Shown here in pieces: positions 1 through 6,989 of a stretch of DNA of 42,353 nucleotides. The notes below the pieces were generated by a model, which ran no database searches, had not been told where the DNA came from, and saw only the letters and a list, made by a program, of their open reading frames with translations. Location of the stretch: the NCBI RefSeq assembly GCF_900155545.1, contig NZ_LT732526.1, positions 852,502-894,854 of the forward strand, read 5' to 3'. The position numbers and the translations under genes are program-made. Within the stretch, counting starts at the first letter, position 1, and each line of letters starts with the position of its first letter. Source of the stretch: Clostridium sp. Marseille-P2415. Lineage in GTDB: Bacteria > Bacillota > Clostridia > Lachnospirales > Lachnospiraceae.

Positions 1-282
1 GGCTTTGGAATGCTTCTTAAGCAGCTCCAGCTGGCGGTAGAGCGGAACCGCCAGGCAAACGGTAGCCGGGGTCAGAAGATAGCTGATATATTTGGCGCTG
101 CCGTTATAAGCCTCATAATCAATTTGAAATGCGGATAAAAAAGCCATGACCGCCAAAATGGATATTAAAAGCGGATTGAATATGGCAAGCCTGAACCGTT
201 TCTTTATACGGACTCCCAGCTCATAACCCAGAATGCTGATCACTGCACCAAAAAACAAAAAATCACTGATTGTACTGCTCAT
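1..282 (-). CDS. lrgB: LrgB family protein, N-terminal part (runs off the window)
   Basis: An open frame runs from an ATG at 282 (minus strand) to the window edge without a stop, giving 94 codons. The product begins MSSTISDFLFFGAVISILGYELG and continues with hydrophobic segments, as in LrgB/CidB membrane proteins. It overlaps the 3' end of the LrgA-like gene by 20 bp, the usual translationally coupled lrgA-lrgB order. LrgB acts with the holin-like LrgA at the cytoplasmic membrane; proposed roles are control of murein hydrolase activity and, in some Firmicutes, export of small organic acids. The family call leans partly on this gene order because the C-terminal two thirds are missing. Confidence 0.8.
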   Translation of the reverse strand, partial: MSSTISDFLFFGAVISILGYELGVRIKKRFRLAIFNPLLISILAVMAFLSAFQIDYEAYNGSAKYISYLLTPATVCLAVPLYRQLELLKKHSKA

Positions 283-646
283 CTTTATGTGCCTTTCTTT
301 CTTTGTCGGTTTTGATAAGAAACTGAGTTACTTTTCCGGTGATCACCATGACAATAACCGTGGAAAGTAAAGTGATAACCAGGAAAGGAACGAGAATGGG
401 TTTCAGCGTTCCCCAGGAATCCAGCAGCCCCACGGCTGCCGGAATGAACATCAGAGGCATGATATCGATAAGAAATGTGCTTACCTCTTCCACCGCTTCC
501 AGGGGAATGAGTTTTGTTCTTAAGCCCATTAACATGAGGATCAGGCCATAAATACTGGCGGGTACGGGAAGGGGAACAAATAAATGTATGATTTCTCCTA
601 CCAGGGATATGAAAAGAATGATACTGAATTGTCTGATGTATTTCAT
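263..646 (-). CDS. lrgA: CidA/LrgA family holin-like membrane protein
   Basis: The product is 127 aa, the usual length for LrgA/CidA. It has about four hydrophobic segments (roughly residues 7-25, 27-46, 58-76 and 84-107) and the family-typical motif PVPASIYGLILM near residue 27. The tail is charged and cytoplasmic-looking (KTDKERKAHKDEQ). A strong AGGAGG (654-659, complement) precedes the start. It overlaps lrgB by 20 bp and has its own promoter at 691-719. LrgA is thought to form small membrane oligomers that affect autolysis or metabolite export. Whether this pair is the Lrg or the Cid version cannot be settled from sequence alone. Confidence 0.88.
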   Translation of the reverse strand: MKYIRQFSIILFISLVGEIIHLFVPLPVPASIYGLILMLMGLRTKLIPLEAVEEVSTFLIDIMPLMFIPAAVGLLDSWGTLKPILVPFLVITLLSTVIVMVITGKVTQFLIKTDKERKAHKDEQYNQ

Positions 647-690
647 GGCATAGCCTCCTGCGATTCCTGTTGAATTTTCAACTATGGTTT

Positions 691-719
691 ATCCTAAACT
701 GAAATTTGCGGCTTGTCAA
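691..719 (-). promoter_or_regulatory. Sigma-A-type promoter for lrgAB
   Basis: On the minus strand TTGACA (714-719) and TAGGAT (691-696) are separated by 17 bp. Just downstream, at 669-682, GTTGAA and TTCAAC form a short dyad (2-bp centre) near the expected transcription start, a possible operator or leader hairpin. Confidence 0.75.
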
Positions 720-749
720 ATGTTTTTAATGACATAACATATTTTTTAA

Positions 750-778
750 TTGGAAATTTCGTGGATAAAAGGTATAAT
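750..778 (+). promoter_or_regulatory. Sigma-A-type promoter for the PAP2 phosphatase gene
   Basis: TTGGAA (750-755), a 17-bp spacer and a consensus TATAAT (773-778) lie about 30 bp before the start codon at 808. Confidence 0.75.
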
Positions 779-807
779 TATTCATATTAAATGAAAAGGA
801 GTTAAGG

Positions 808-1332
808 ATGATGATGGCTGAACTGGAGTTTGGCATTTTATATTTTTTACAAACGCTGCATACCCCCTGGCTGGATGGGCTTATGAAGGGGATAACCAGC
901 CTGGGAGACCATGGAATTTTCTGGATTATTACCGGTACTGTTTTGTTATTGTTTCAAAATACAAGGCGGATCGGCCTGTGCGTCATGTTATCCCTGGCGG
1001 CAGGTCTTTTAATCGGAAATGGGCTGCTTAAGAATCTGGTTGCCAGAGACAGGCCTTGTTGGATTGATAACAGCGTTCTTCTTTTGGTTAAGAACCCCAG
1101 AGATTATTCCTTTCCGTCCGGGCATACGCTGGCCTCCTTTGAAGGAGCGGTCAGTATCTGGCTTTATAACCGGAAATGGGGTTCCGCTTTTTTAATCCTG
1201 GCAGCACTCATTGCATTCTCCAGAATGTATTTATTTGTTCATTTCCCTACTGATGTGCTTGGAGGAATGGTTCTGGGGAGTTTCATCGCCTTTTTCGTTC
1301 ACCGCATGGTGGAGAAAGAAAACGTGTCCTGA
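808..1332 (+). CDS. PAP2-family membrane phosphatase
   Basis: The 174-aa product has the three phosphatase motifs of the PAP2/undecaprenyl-PP phosphatase superfamily: KNLVARDRP (motif 1), PSGH (motif 2, with the catalytic His) and SRMYLFVHFPTDVLGG (motif 3). Several hydrophobic helices place it in the membrane with the active site facing outward. The probable substrate is a lipid phosphate such as undecaprenyl pyrophosphate or a phosphatidate; the exact one cannot be read from sequence. Three ATGs lie in frame at 808, 811 and 814. AGGAG at 797-801 best fits 808 or 811. It has its own promoter and is followed by the folT riboswitch. Confidence 0.88.
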   Translation: MMMAELEFGILYFLQTLHTPWLDGLMKGITSLGDHGIFWIITGTVLLLFQNTRRIGLCVMLSLAAGLLIGNGLLKNLVARDRPCWIDNSVLLLVKNPRDYSFPSGHTLASFEGAVSIWLYNRKWGSAFLILAALIAFSRMYLFVHFPTDVLGGMVLGSFIAFFVHRMVEKENVS

Positions 1333-1341
1333 AAAAAGTAC

Positions 1342-1369
1342 TTGCTTTCCGCCGGATCTGTGTTATACT
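1342..1369 (+). promoter_or_regulatory. Promoter of the THF riboswitch-folT transcript
   Basis: TTGCTT (1342-1347) and TATACT (1364-1369) are 16 bp apart. Initiation near 1376 would place the whole THF aptamer in the leader. Confidence 0.7.
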
Positions 1370-1398
1370 GGTGGCGTTACAAAATACAATATTATAAG

Positions 1399-1498
1399 TC
1401 GCAGAGTAGACTTGTGTGCGTTAAGTGCCGGCTGAACAGGGAGTTGTCAGCCGGACGAAAAGATTTTCTTGCGGTACACGAGTCGCATCCCGCTGCAT
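1399..1498 (+). ncRNA. THF (tetrahydrofolate) riboswitch
   Basis: The leader has the conserved THF-I aptamer layout: GCAGAGTAGAC at the 5' side, GTGCGTTAAGTGCCGG, an internal hairpin, CTTGCGGTACACGAG and CGCATCCCGCTGC at the 3' side. Helices that can be read are P1 GCAG (1401-1404) with CTGC (1493-1496), P2 CTTGTGT (1411-1417) with ACACGAG (1476-1482), and P3 CCGGCTGA (1428-1435) with TCAGCCGG (1447-1454). It lies upstream of a folate ECF S component, the usual target. THF riboswitches lower expression when reduced folates are plentiful. Confidence 0.93.
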
Positions 1499-1502
1499 CA
1501 GA

Positions 1503-1551
1503 AGATAGGTATATTATCTCCGGTTGTAGTTTGAGGTCTGCAAAGGAGGTA
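1503..1551 (+). promoter_or_regulatory. Riboswitch expression platform: SD / anti-SD switch
   Basis: TATCTCC (1515-1521) can pair over 7 bp (one G-U) with GGAGGTA (1545-1551), which holds the folT ribosome site. AGATA (1503-1507) can instead pair with TATCT (1515-1519), freeing the SD. No T-run terminator is visible, so translational control is the likeliest mode. The pairing is seen; the switching is inferred. Confidence 0.65.
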
Positions 1552-1558
1552 TTTTTTT

Positions 1559-2131
1559 ATGAAAAAATTCGTCACTTTGTTCACCGATTCTTACAGAGAG
1601 CTGAAGTCTGTGAGGACCATCACCACTGCCGCCATGTTTGCTGCCATAGCGATTATTCTTGGCATGTTTTCCATTAATGCGGGTAACTATATCAGGATCA
1701 GCTTTTCTTCCATCCCCAATGGAATGGTAGCATATTTATTTGGACCGGTAGTGGGCAGCCTTTTTTCCGGAAGCCTTGATGTGCTTAAGTATCTCTTAAA
1801 ACCGGCCGGAGCCTTTTTTCCGGGATTAACCCTGGTGACCATGCTGGCAGGTCTTATGTATGGCTGTATGTACTATAGGAAGCCTGTTACCTTAAGAAGG
1901 ATTCTGGTTGCCAAGTTCCTTGTCATGCTGATCTGCAATGTAGTGCTCAACACCCTGTGCCTGTCCATCCTGTATGGAAAAGGCTTCATGGTTCTCCTTC
2001 CGGCCAGAGCGCTTAAGAATCTGGTCATGTGGCCCGTTGATTCCATGATTTTTTATATCATGGCAAAAGCTATGGATTCGATGGGAGTCTTTCAGGCCAT
2101 CCGGAGTGCGAAAACGGCGGGAACAAGATAA
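1559..2131 (+). CDS. folT: Folate-specific ECF transporter S component (FolT)
   Basis: The 190-aa membrane protein has an N-terminal RTITTAAMFAAIAIILGMF segment typical of ECF S components, then SFSSIPNGMVAYLFGPVVG, which matches the FolT-type substrate-binding subunits annotated as the folate family. About six hydrophobic helices span the sequence. S components bind the vitamin and dock on a shared EcfA-EcfA'-EcfT energising module encoded elsewhere; none is present here. The folate assignment is strongly supported by the THF riboswitch in the leader. AAAGGAGG at 1542-1549 sets the start at 1559. A perfect-stem terminator follows. Confidence 0.92.
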   Translation: MKKFVTLFTDSYRELKSVRTITTAAMFAAIAIILGMFSINAGNYIRISFSSIPNGMVAYLFGPVVGSLFSGSLDVLKYLLKPAGAFFPGLTLVTMLAGLMYGCMYYRKPVTLRRILVAKFLVMLICNVVLNTLCLSILYGKGFMVLLPARALKNLVMWPVDSMIFYIMAKAMDSMGVFQAIRSAKTAGTR

Positions 2132-2136
2132 AGGAG

Positions 2137-2175
2137 AAAGGCTTGTGGTGTTTCAAATTGCACCACAGGCCTTTT
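2137..2175 (+). terminator. Intrinsic terminator after folT
   Basis: A 14-bp stem with one T-G wobble, from AAAGGCTTGTGGTG (2137-2150) to CACCACAGGCCTTT (2161-2174), ends in a T run. It can also serve the convergent HD-domain gene on the other strand, where the mirror sequence gives another T-rich end. Confidence 0.9.
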
Positions 2176-2192
2176 TGAATGGAATCAGGAAA

Positions 2193-2954
2193 TTATTGCT
2201 GTTCCAGATAGAGAAGAGCGGTTTTTCGGATGGCTTCCATGCGGTTTCGGGTTTCCGGATCGGTGTATGGGATTTTGTCCACCAGCTTGTTTATATAATC
2301 ATGTTCCCGGACATATCTGCGGCTGATGGGAAAATTCAAATCAAAAATATAGGCGAGATAAGAAACCCACATATCCATATGAGTCTCACGCTCAGAATAC
2401 CGGATAGGAGTGTGGCTAAGAAAGCAATGGAAGGTGCGGTCGGAAACCGGTTCTGCTCCGAGTTGGGCCGGAGATACGTCAAGCATGGTATGGATAGAAT
2501 CCTGTTCCTTGACACGGAAGTTATCCAGCTTATCCGCATCCCGGATGATTTTAGAATGCAGCAGCTCTTTGCCGGTTAAGGATTCCTCCATCTGATAGAG
2601 GCTGTGGTTCCGGATCGCAGCATAAATGATCGGATCGAAGCTGCGCTCCGGAATGAATTGTTCAATGAGGCGGTTTTCGAAAAGTATTTTAAGGCTCAGC
2701 TCGGCATGGGAAATGATCGAATCGTCAAAGCTGTGATATGATTTTAATTGTTCAAACCTCCCGATATCATGAAGCAGGGCAATGTGGCAGGCCAGGGACG
2801 TATCTTCCCGGGAAAGATTCAACCCTTCTGCAATATATCCGGCAGCCTTAACGACACCGTAGGTATGCACAATTTTCAGCCGGATTTTATCGTCCGTTGC
2901 ATCATAATGCTTCAAATAGCGTGCAAATATTTTTTTAGCTTGTGTAAAATCCAT
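2193..2954 (-). CDS. HD-domain phosphohydrolase-like protein
   Basis: The 253-aa soluble protein carries an HD-superfamily metal site. A His near residue 30 (KIVHTYGVV) is followed by HIALLHDIGRFEQ, which holds the His-Asp doublet, and by a downstream NHSLYQ and ADKLDNFR that can supply the remaining His and Asp ligands. HD proteins hydrolyse phosphate monoesters or diesters, often of nucleotides or signalling molecules, but the substrate is not evident. It stands alone, convergent with folT and divergent from mrp, with its own promoter at 2996-3024. The start at 2954 is the first Met, giving MDFTQAKKIF. Confidence 0.82.
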   Translation of the reverse strand: MDFTQAKKIFARYLKHYDATDDKIRLKIVHTYGVVKAAGYIAEGLNLSREDTSLACHIALLHDIGRFEQLKSYHSFDDSIISHAELSLKILFENRLIEQFIPERSFDPIIYAAIRNHSLYQMEESLTGKELLHSKIIRDADKLDNFRVKEQDSIHTMLDVSPAQLGAEPVSDRTFHCFLSHTPIRYSERETHMDMWVSYLAYIFDLNFPISRRYVREHDYINKLVDKIPYTDPETRNRMEAIRKTALLYLEQQ

Positions 2955-2995
2955 AGACAGAAACCTTCTTTCATACTATAATCTTAAGTGTTTGC

Positions 2996-3024
2996 ATTAT
3001 ACTACAGAAAGAGATCCATGACAA
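2996..3024 (-). promoter_or_regulatory. Promoter for the HD-domain gene
   Basis: On the minus strand TTGTCA (3019-3024), a 17-bp spacer and TATAAT (2996-3001). A TATAAT on the plus strand at 3052-3057 is the probable -10 of the divergent mrp gene, with only a weak -35. Confidence 0.7.
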
Positions 3025-3076
3025 TCAAATGCTGTCTTCTATATTTTAGATTATAATTCATTAGGAGGAATGAGCC

Positions 3077-3916
3077 ATGAGTGATGTTAATTGTACTCAT
3101 AATTGTAATACTTGCGGGGAAAGCTGCAGCAGCAGACAGGAGGAGCAGACAAGTTTTTTAGAACCCCTTAACCCTGCCAGCACAGTGAAAAAGGTAATCG
3201 GCGTTGTAAGCGGGAAGGGCGGTGTTGGAAAATCACTGGTAACTGCCATGATGGCAGTGCGCATGAAAGCCAAGGGATATAAAACAGCCATTCTGGATGC
3301 GGATATTACCGGTCCGTCCATTCCCAAGGCATTCGGCCTTACGGATGCAGGGGTAGGCATGACACCGAACGGTCTTATGATTCCGGCTACGACTGCAACA
3401 GGAATTGAAGTAATGTCGGCAAATCTGATCTTAGACCACGAAACCGATCCGGTGATCTGGAGAGGCCCGGTGATCGCCGGGGCTGTAAAACAGTTCTGGC
3501 AGGAGGCCCTCTGGGAGGACATAGACTACATGTTTGTAGACATGCCTCCGGGAACCGGCGATGTGCCATTGACCGTATTCCAGTCCCTTCCGCCGGACGG
3601 AATTATCATTGTAACATCCCCTCAGGAACTGGTTTCCATGATTGTTGCGAAAGCAGTAAATATGGCGAAGAAAATGAATATACCGATTCTTGGCCTGGTT
3701 GAAAATATGAGTTATTTATCCTGCCCGGACTGTGGGAAAAAGATTTCCGTATTTGGAGAAAGCCACATTGATGAAGTCGCAAAAACCAGTGATCTTACTG
3801 TATTAGCTAAGATTCCCATTGATCCGAAAATTGCCGGAGCAGTGGATGCGGGTACGGTTGAATATTTAGAAGCACCATGGCTTGATGCAGCCGTTTTGTC
3901 AGTCGAGACGGCGTAA
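3077..3916 (+). CDS. Mrp/NBP35-family P-loop ATPase (Fe-S cluster carrier)
   Basis: The 279-aa protein has a deviant Walker A with two lysines, GKGGVGKS at residues 46-53, followed by LDADITGPSIPKAFG and DYMFVDMPPGTGD, the standard ApbC/Mrp/NBP35 signatures. An N-terminal cysteine cluster (C6, C10, C13, C17) resembles the Fe-S motif of eukaryotic NBP35 and some clostridial Mrp proteins. A second pair, CPDC, occurs near residue 217. Such proteins bind and hand over 4Fe-4S clusters in the cytosol, which fits an anaerobe rich in Fe-S enzymes such as the aconitase further along this window. SD AGGAGG precedes ATG 3077. Confidence 0.92.
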   Translation: MSDVNCTHNCNTCGESCSSRQEEQTSFLEPLNPASTVKKVIGVVSGKGGVGKSLVTAMMAVRMKAKGYKTAILDADITGPSIPKAFGLTDAGVGMTPNGLMIPATTATGIEVMSANLILDHETDPVIWRGPVIAGAVKQFWQEALWEDIDYMFVDMPPGTGDVPLTVFQSLPPDGIIIVTSPQELVSMIVAKAVNMAKKMNIPILGLVENMSYLSCPDCGKKISVFGESHIDEVAKTSDLTVLAKIPIDPKIAGAVDAGTVEYLEAPWLDAAVLSVETA

Positions 3917-3943
3917 GTTACTTGAAATTTTTGAGGTATAAGT

Positions 3944-4654
3944 ATGAATATTAGCATGAATCCCAATAGCGAATTGAACCAGTCCATTGTGAATGTACCC
4001 AATCTGGTCCAGGTTCCGGACCCGCTTATGAAGCAGGCCTACCAATTCCAGGAATCCATGATGATGTACACCTGTGCTATCCGGGAGATCAAGACAAAAC
4101 TGGAGGTCTTAAATGACGAACTGTCTGTGAGAAACTCCAGGAACCCCATTGAGATGGTGAAATCCAGGGTGAAAAAGCCCATAAGCATTGTCGAAAAGCT
4201 GCAGCGCAGAGGGCTTCCGGTTTCTTTGGAATCCATGATGGAAAATTTGGATGATGTGGCAGGAATCCGCGTCATCTGCTCATTCCTTGACGATATTTAC
4301 GCGGTGGCAGAGATGCTGACCCGTCAGGATGATGTACATATTATCGCCATTAAAGATTATATCCGGCATCCCAAAAACAATGGTTACCGCAGCTACCATA
4401 TGATCGTAGAGATTCCTGTGTTTTTCTCTGACCGGAAAAAGTGGATGCGGGTAGAAGTACAGATCCGGACCATTGCCATGGATTTCTGGGCCAGCCTGGA
4501 TCATCAGCTGAAATACAAAAAAGAAGTGGAAGAGTATTCTGAGGAGATCAGTGATGAACTCAGGGAATGCGCCGATGTGATCGCACAGACCGATGAACGG
4601 ATGCTGAAGATCAGAAAGAAGATTGAGGACCAGGGGATTACGGTTACGAAATAA
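3944..4654 (+). CDS. Small alarmone synthetase, RelQ/YjbM type (GTP pyrophosphokinase)
   Basis: The 236-aa protein contains only a RelA/SpoT nucleotidyltransferase domain. Visible motifs are SRVKKPISIVEKLQRRGL, DVAGIRVICSF, NNGYRSYHMIVEIPV and VEVQIRTIAMDFWASLDHQL, covering the ppGpp synthetase G-loop and catalytic Glu region. No HD hydrolase, TGS or ACT domain is present, so it should make but not degrade (p)ppGpp in the cytosol. The length matches RelQ (about 210-260 aa). It follows mrp by 27 bp and may be co-transcribed. GAGGT at 3931-3935 supports ATG 3944. A strong terminator follows. Confidence 0.92.
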   Translation: MNISMNPNSELNQSIVNVPNLVQVPDPLMKQAYQFQESMMMYTCAIREIKTKLEVLNDELSVRNSRNPIEMVKSRVKKPISIVEKLQRRGLPVSLESMMENLDDVAGIRVICSFLDDIYAVAEMLTRQDDVHIIAIKDYIRHPKNNGYRSYHMIVEIPVFFSDRKKWMRVEVQIRTIAMDFWASLDHQLKYKKEVEEYSEEISDELRECADVIAQTDERMLKIRKKIEDQGITVTK

Positions 4655-4673
4655 GTGCAGGAAGGAAAATCTG

Positions 4674-4730
4674 GGGAGGGGCAATTTGTTATGTGAATGT
4701 GATTACATAACAAATCGCCCCTCCCTTTTT
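4674..4730 (+). terminator. Strong intrinsic terminator after the alarmone synthetase gene
   Basis: The arms GGGAGGGGC (4674-4682) and GCCCCTCCC (4717-4725) extend inward through AATTTGTTATGT / ACATAACAAAT and are followed by TTTTT. It also lies at the 3' end of the convergent histidine kinase gene and may act in both directions. Confidence 0.92.
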
Positions 4731-4746
4731 GTGCGCTACTCATGGC

Positions 4747-5994
4747 TTACTCGGATAGCGGCAAACTGATTGTAAAGATGGTTCCTGTTTCGGAACTGCT
4801 GGAAACCCCGATCTTTCCTTTGTGCTGTTCCAGAATGGTTTTTGCGATGGAAAGTCCCAGGCCGTAGCCGCCTTCCTTGCGGACTCTTGACTTATCCGTC
4901 CGGTAAAACCGTTCGAAAATATGTTTCTGCTCCTCCAAAGGTATGGGCTCACCGGTATTTTGGATGGTTAAGACAACGTGATGAGCAGATTTCTTTAGAC
5001 GGACGGAAACGGCTCCGTTTTTTCCTGCGTATTTGCATGCATTATCCAAAAGGATGGTGATTACCTGCTTTAACTGGGCTTCACAGCCCTCCAGTGTGAT
5101 TCCGGGTTCAATATCATTTTCCAGATTCACCTTATTTTCAAATGCTACGGATTCAAAAAGCAGGACTCCATTGAGTACGATGTCACTGAAATTCAGGGGC
5201 GCCTTCGTTATCTGGGCTGCCTCGACGGTTCCTGCATCGGAGCGGGCCAGGAACAGGAGTTCTTCCACCAGCTGTTTCATGCGGGCTGCTTCTTCCTTTG
5301 TATTATCCAGCCACTTCTCCTGATCTTTGATGGTGCATTCCTTGTGGGAGGAAAGAATCTGCAAATTGGCCAGGATTACGGTAAGCGGCGTCTTTAATTC
5401 ATGGGATGCATCGGCAATAAACTGATTTTGCTGTTTCCATGCGGTTTCCACAGGCTTAAGGGCCAGACGGGAAAGATACAGGCTTAAAATCAGAAAGAGA
5501 ATGACTGATACAAAAAGGATCAGCAGGCAGTTGATCAGAAGGGCTTTTAAATTATTCCATTCATAGCCTTGGTCTGCGAATGCAATTTTTGTCCCTTCCA
5601 TGGTATCCATCTTAAGGTAGCGGAGAGAATAATCCTTGAGAACCCCCTTGTGGGAGCTGTCTGCCTCTGTAAGCTGTATCAGGGTAGAAGCCAGCTCTTT
5701 GGTGACGGTGATGTTGTTTTCCCAGATATTATTTATGGAATGATCACGGTTTAAGGTCACTACAAAAACAGGGGTAAAAGGCGTTAGGTCTTCTTTTGGC
5801 CTTCTCCCGAATTCCACTTTGTCAGGAGGCCGGTTAAACCGGTTGTGGTCGATGGCCTGCAGGAGGACCATTTCTGCCTGACGCTCGATGCGTTTTATAT
5901 TGGTGTAGTAGAAGATGCCAAGCACTGCGGTGAGGATGCTGATTACAAAAGTCATGTTTATTAAAATAAACTTTCCTCTTAATTTTTTAATCAT
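4747..5994 (-). CDS. Sensor histidine kinase (OmpR-system partner)
   Basis: The 415-aa protein has a transmembrane helix at about residues 9-30, an extracytoplasmic sensor loop of some 120 residues, and a second helix at 151-174. A HisKA domain follows with ASHELKTPL and the phosphoacceptor at H198. The ATPase domain shows LLDNACKYAG (N box), NTGEPIP (G1) and GGYGLGLSIAKTI (G2). No clear HAMP is seen; only a short linker joins helix 2 to the H box. The sensor loop has no recognisable domain. It overlaps its response regulator by 4 bp, so the two are translationally coupled. Confidence 0.93.
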   Translation of the reverse strand: MIKKLRGKFILINMTFVISILTAVLGIFYYTNIKRIERQAEMVLLQAIDHNRFNRPPDKVEFGRRPKEDLTPFTPVFVVTLNRDHSINNIWENNITVTKELASTLIQLTEADSSHKGVLKDYSLRYLKMDTMEGTKIAFADQGYEWNNLKALLINCLLILFVSVILFLILSLYLSRLALKPVETAWKQQNQFIADASHELKTPLTVILANLQILSSHKECTIKDQEKWLDNTKEEAARMKQLVEELLFLARSDAGTVEAAQITKAPLNFSDIVLNGVLLFESVAFENKVNLENDIEPGITLEGCEAQLKQVITILLDNACKYAGKNGAVSVRLKKSAHHVVLTIQNTGEPIPLEEQKHIFERFYRTDKSRVRKEGGYGLGLSIAKTILEQHKGKIGVSSSSETGTIFTISLPLSE

Positions 5995-6665
5995 TCCGTT
6001 TCCTCCAGGCGGTACCCGACCTTGCGGATGGTTCCGATTTCTACCCGTGAACCTACAAAGGTCAGCTTTTTGCGAAGGAATGATATATAGGCCTCCACAT
6101 TATTATCCTCTGCGTCAGAGTCATTGCCCCATACCTTGGATATCAGGGTATCCTTGGAGATGATCTTTCCGGAATTGCTCATGAGGATTTTCAGCACTTC
6201 AAATTCCTTGTATCCCAGATGAATGGATTTGGAACCGCAGCATAAATCATTGGCCGACAGGTTCAGGATTAAATCCCCAAATCTCATTTCCTCTACGATC
6301 ACTTCCCCCTGGCGGCGGGAGATGGCTCGGATGCGGGCCAGAAGCTCTTCCGGTATAAACGGTTTTGTCATGTAGTCATCAGCCCCTTTATCAAGGCCTG
6401 TTACCTTGTCACGGATATCATCCCGTGCAGTCAGCATGAGAACCGGAGTTTTTATGTGGGCCTCTCTCAGTTTCCGCACTACATGAAAGCCATTTTCTCC
6501 GGGGAGCATCACATCCAGGACGATAACATCGTATTCACCGGACAGGCCGCAATACAGGCCGTCGGTTCCGTTATATACAATATCGGCCTGATAATGCTGT
6601 TCCTTCATGATCTGTCCCAATGCTTCGGCCAATCTTATTTCATCTTCTACTATCAGTACCTTCAT
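5991..6665 (-). CDS. OmpR/PhoB-family response regulator
   Basis: The start is taken at 6665 (MKVLIVEDEIRLAEALG). AAGGAG lies 9 nt upstream and conserved receiver residues begin at once; upstream in-frame Met codons have no such support. The 224-aa product has a receiver domain with phosphoacceptor D51 (VLDVMLPGENGF) and K101 (TKPF). A winged-helix DNA-binding domain follows, with EFEVLKILMSNSGKIISKD and VEAYISFLRKKL. It is divergent from the SLH/MacAB-like operon, and paired 11-bp direct repeats in the spacer make that operon its most likely target. Confidence 0.94.
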   Translation of the reverse strand: MKVLIVEDEIRLAEALGQIMKEQHYQADIVYNGTDGLYCGLSGEYDVIVLDVMLPGENGFHVVRKLREAHIKTPVLMLTARDDIRDKVTGLDKGADDYMTKPFIPEELLARIRAISRRQGEVIVEEMRFGDLILNLSANDLCCGSKSIHLGYKEFEVLKILMSNSGKIISKDTLISKVWGNDSDAEDNNVEAYISFLRKKLTFVGSRVEIGTIRKVGYRLEETE

Positions 6666-6834
6666 GATTCCGTTCTCCTTTATTTTTATGATGAACCTGT
6701 TGATAACTATTATAAATTGAGATGGTGCTTTAGGCAATCTTACATTTATTGTAATTGTAAAGGTTTAAGCTTAAAATATGCTGAAATGGTATTTTAACGC
6801 ACTTTGAGGGAGTTATGAGGCTCCTAAAAATGGA

Positions 6835-6856
6835 TTTTCAGGCTATTTTCAGGTAA
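6835..6856 (+). promoter_or_regulatory. Tandem 11-bp direct repeat, candidate response-regulator site 1
   Basis: TTTTCAGGCTA (6835-6845) is followed at once by TTTTCAGGTAA (6846-6856). The 11-bp spacing places both half-sites on one helix face, as OmpR/PhoB-family dimers require. TAGAAT (6863-6868) downstream could be a -10 whose -35 region is taken by the repeats. Confidence 0.5.
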
Positions 6857-6897
6857 TAATGGTAGAATATGCCGGAAACTGGGGATTGGAGGGGACG

Positions 6898-6919
6898 CTT
6901 TCAGACTAATTTCAGCTTC
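6898..6919 (+). promoter_or_regulatory. Tandem 11-bp direct repeat, candidate response-regulator site 2
   Basis: CTTTCAGACTA (6898-6908) and ATTTCAGCTTC (6909-6919) share TTTCAG with site 1 at the same 11-bp step. TAAAAT (6948-6953) could be the -10 for the SLH/MacAB-like operon. Apart from these sites, the 324-bp spacer 6666-6989 shows no gene. Confidence 0.5.
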
Positions 6920-6989
6920 CTGTCACAGAACGGACATAGGAACATGTTAAAATAGGCTGCAGATTTGAATGATGAGAGGAGAAACCTGG

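Noticed and set aside
1342-1677. 111-aa ORF across the folT leader
   Set aside because: It overlaps the THF aptamer and folT in another frame and has no family features.
6666-6737. Longer response regulator starting at 6737
   Set aside because: The receiver domain begins directly at MKVLIVEDE (6665) with AAGGAG upstream; the extra residues match no family feature.
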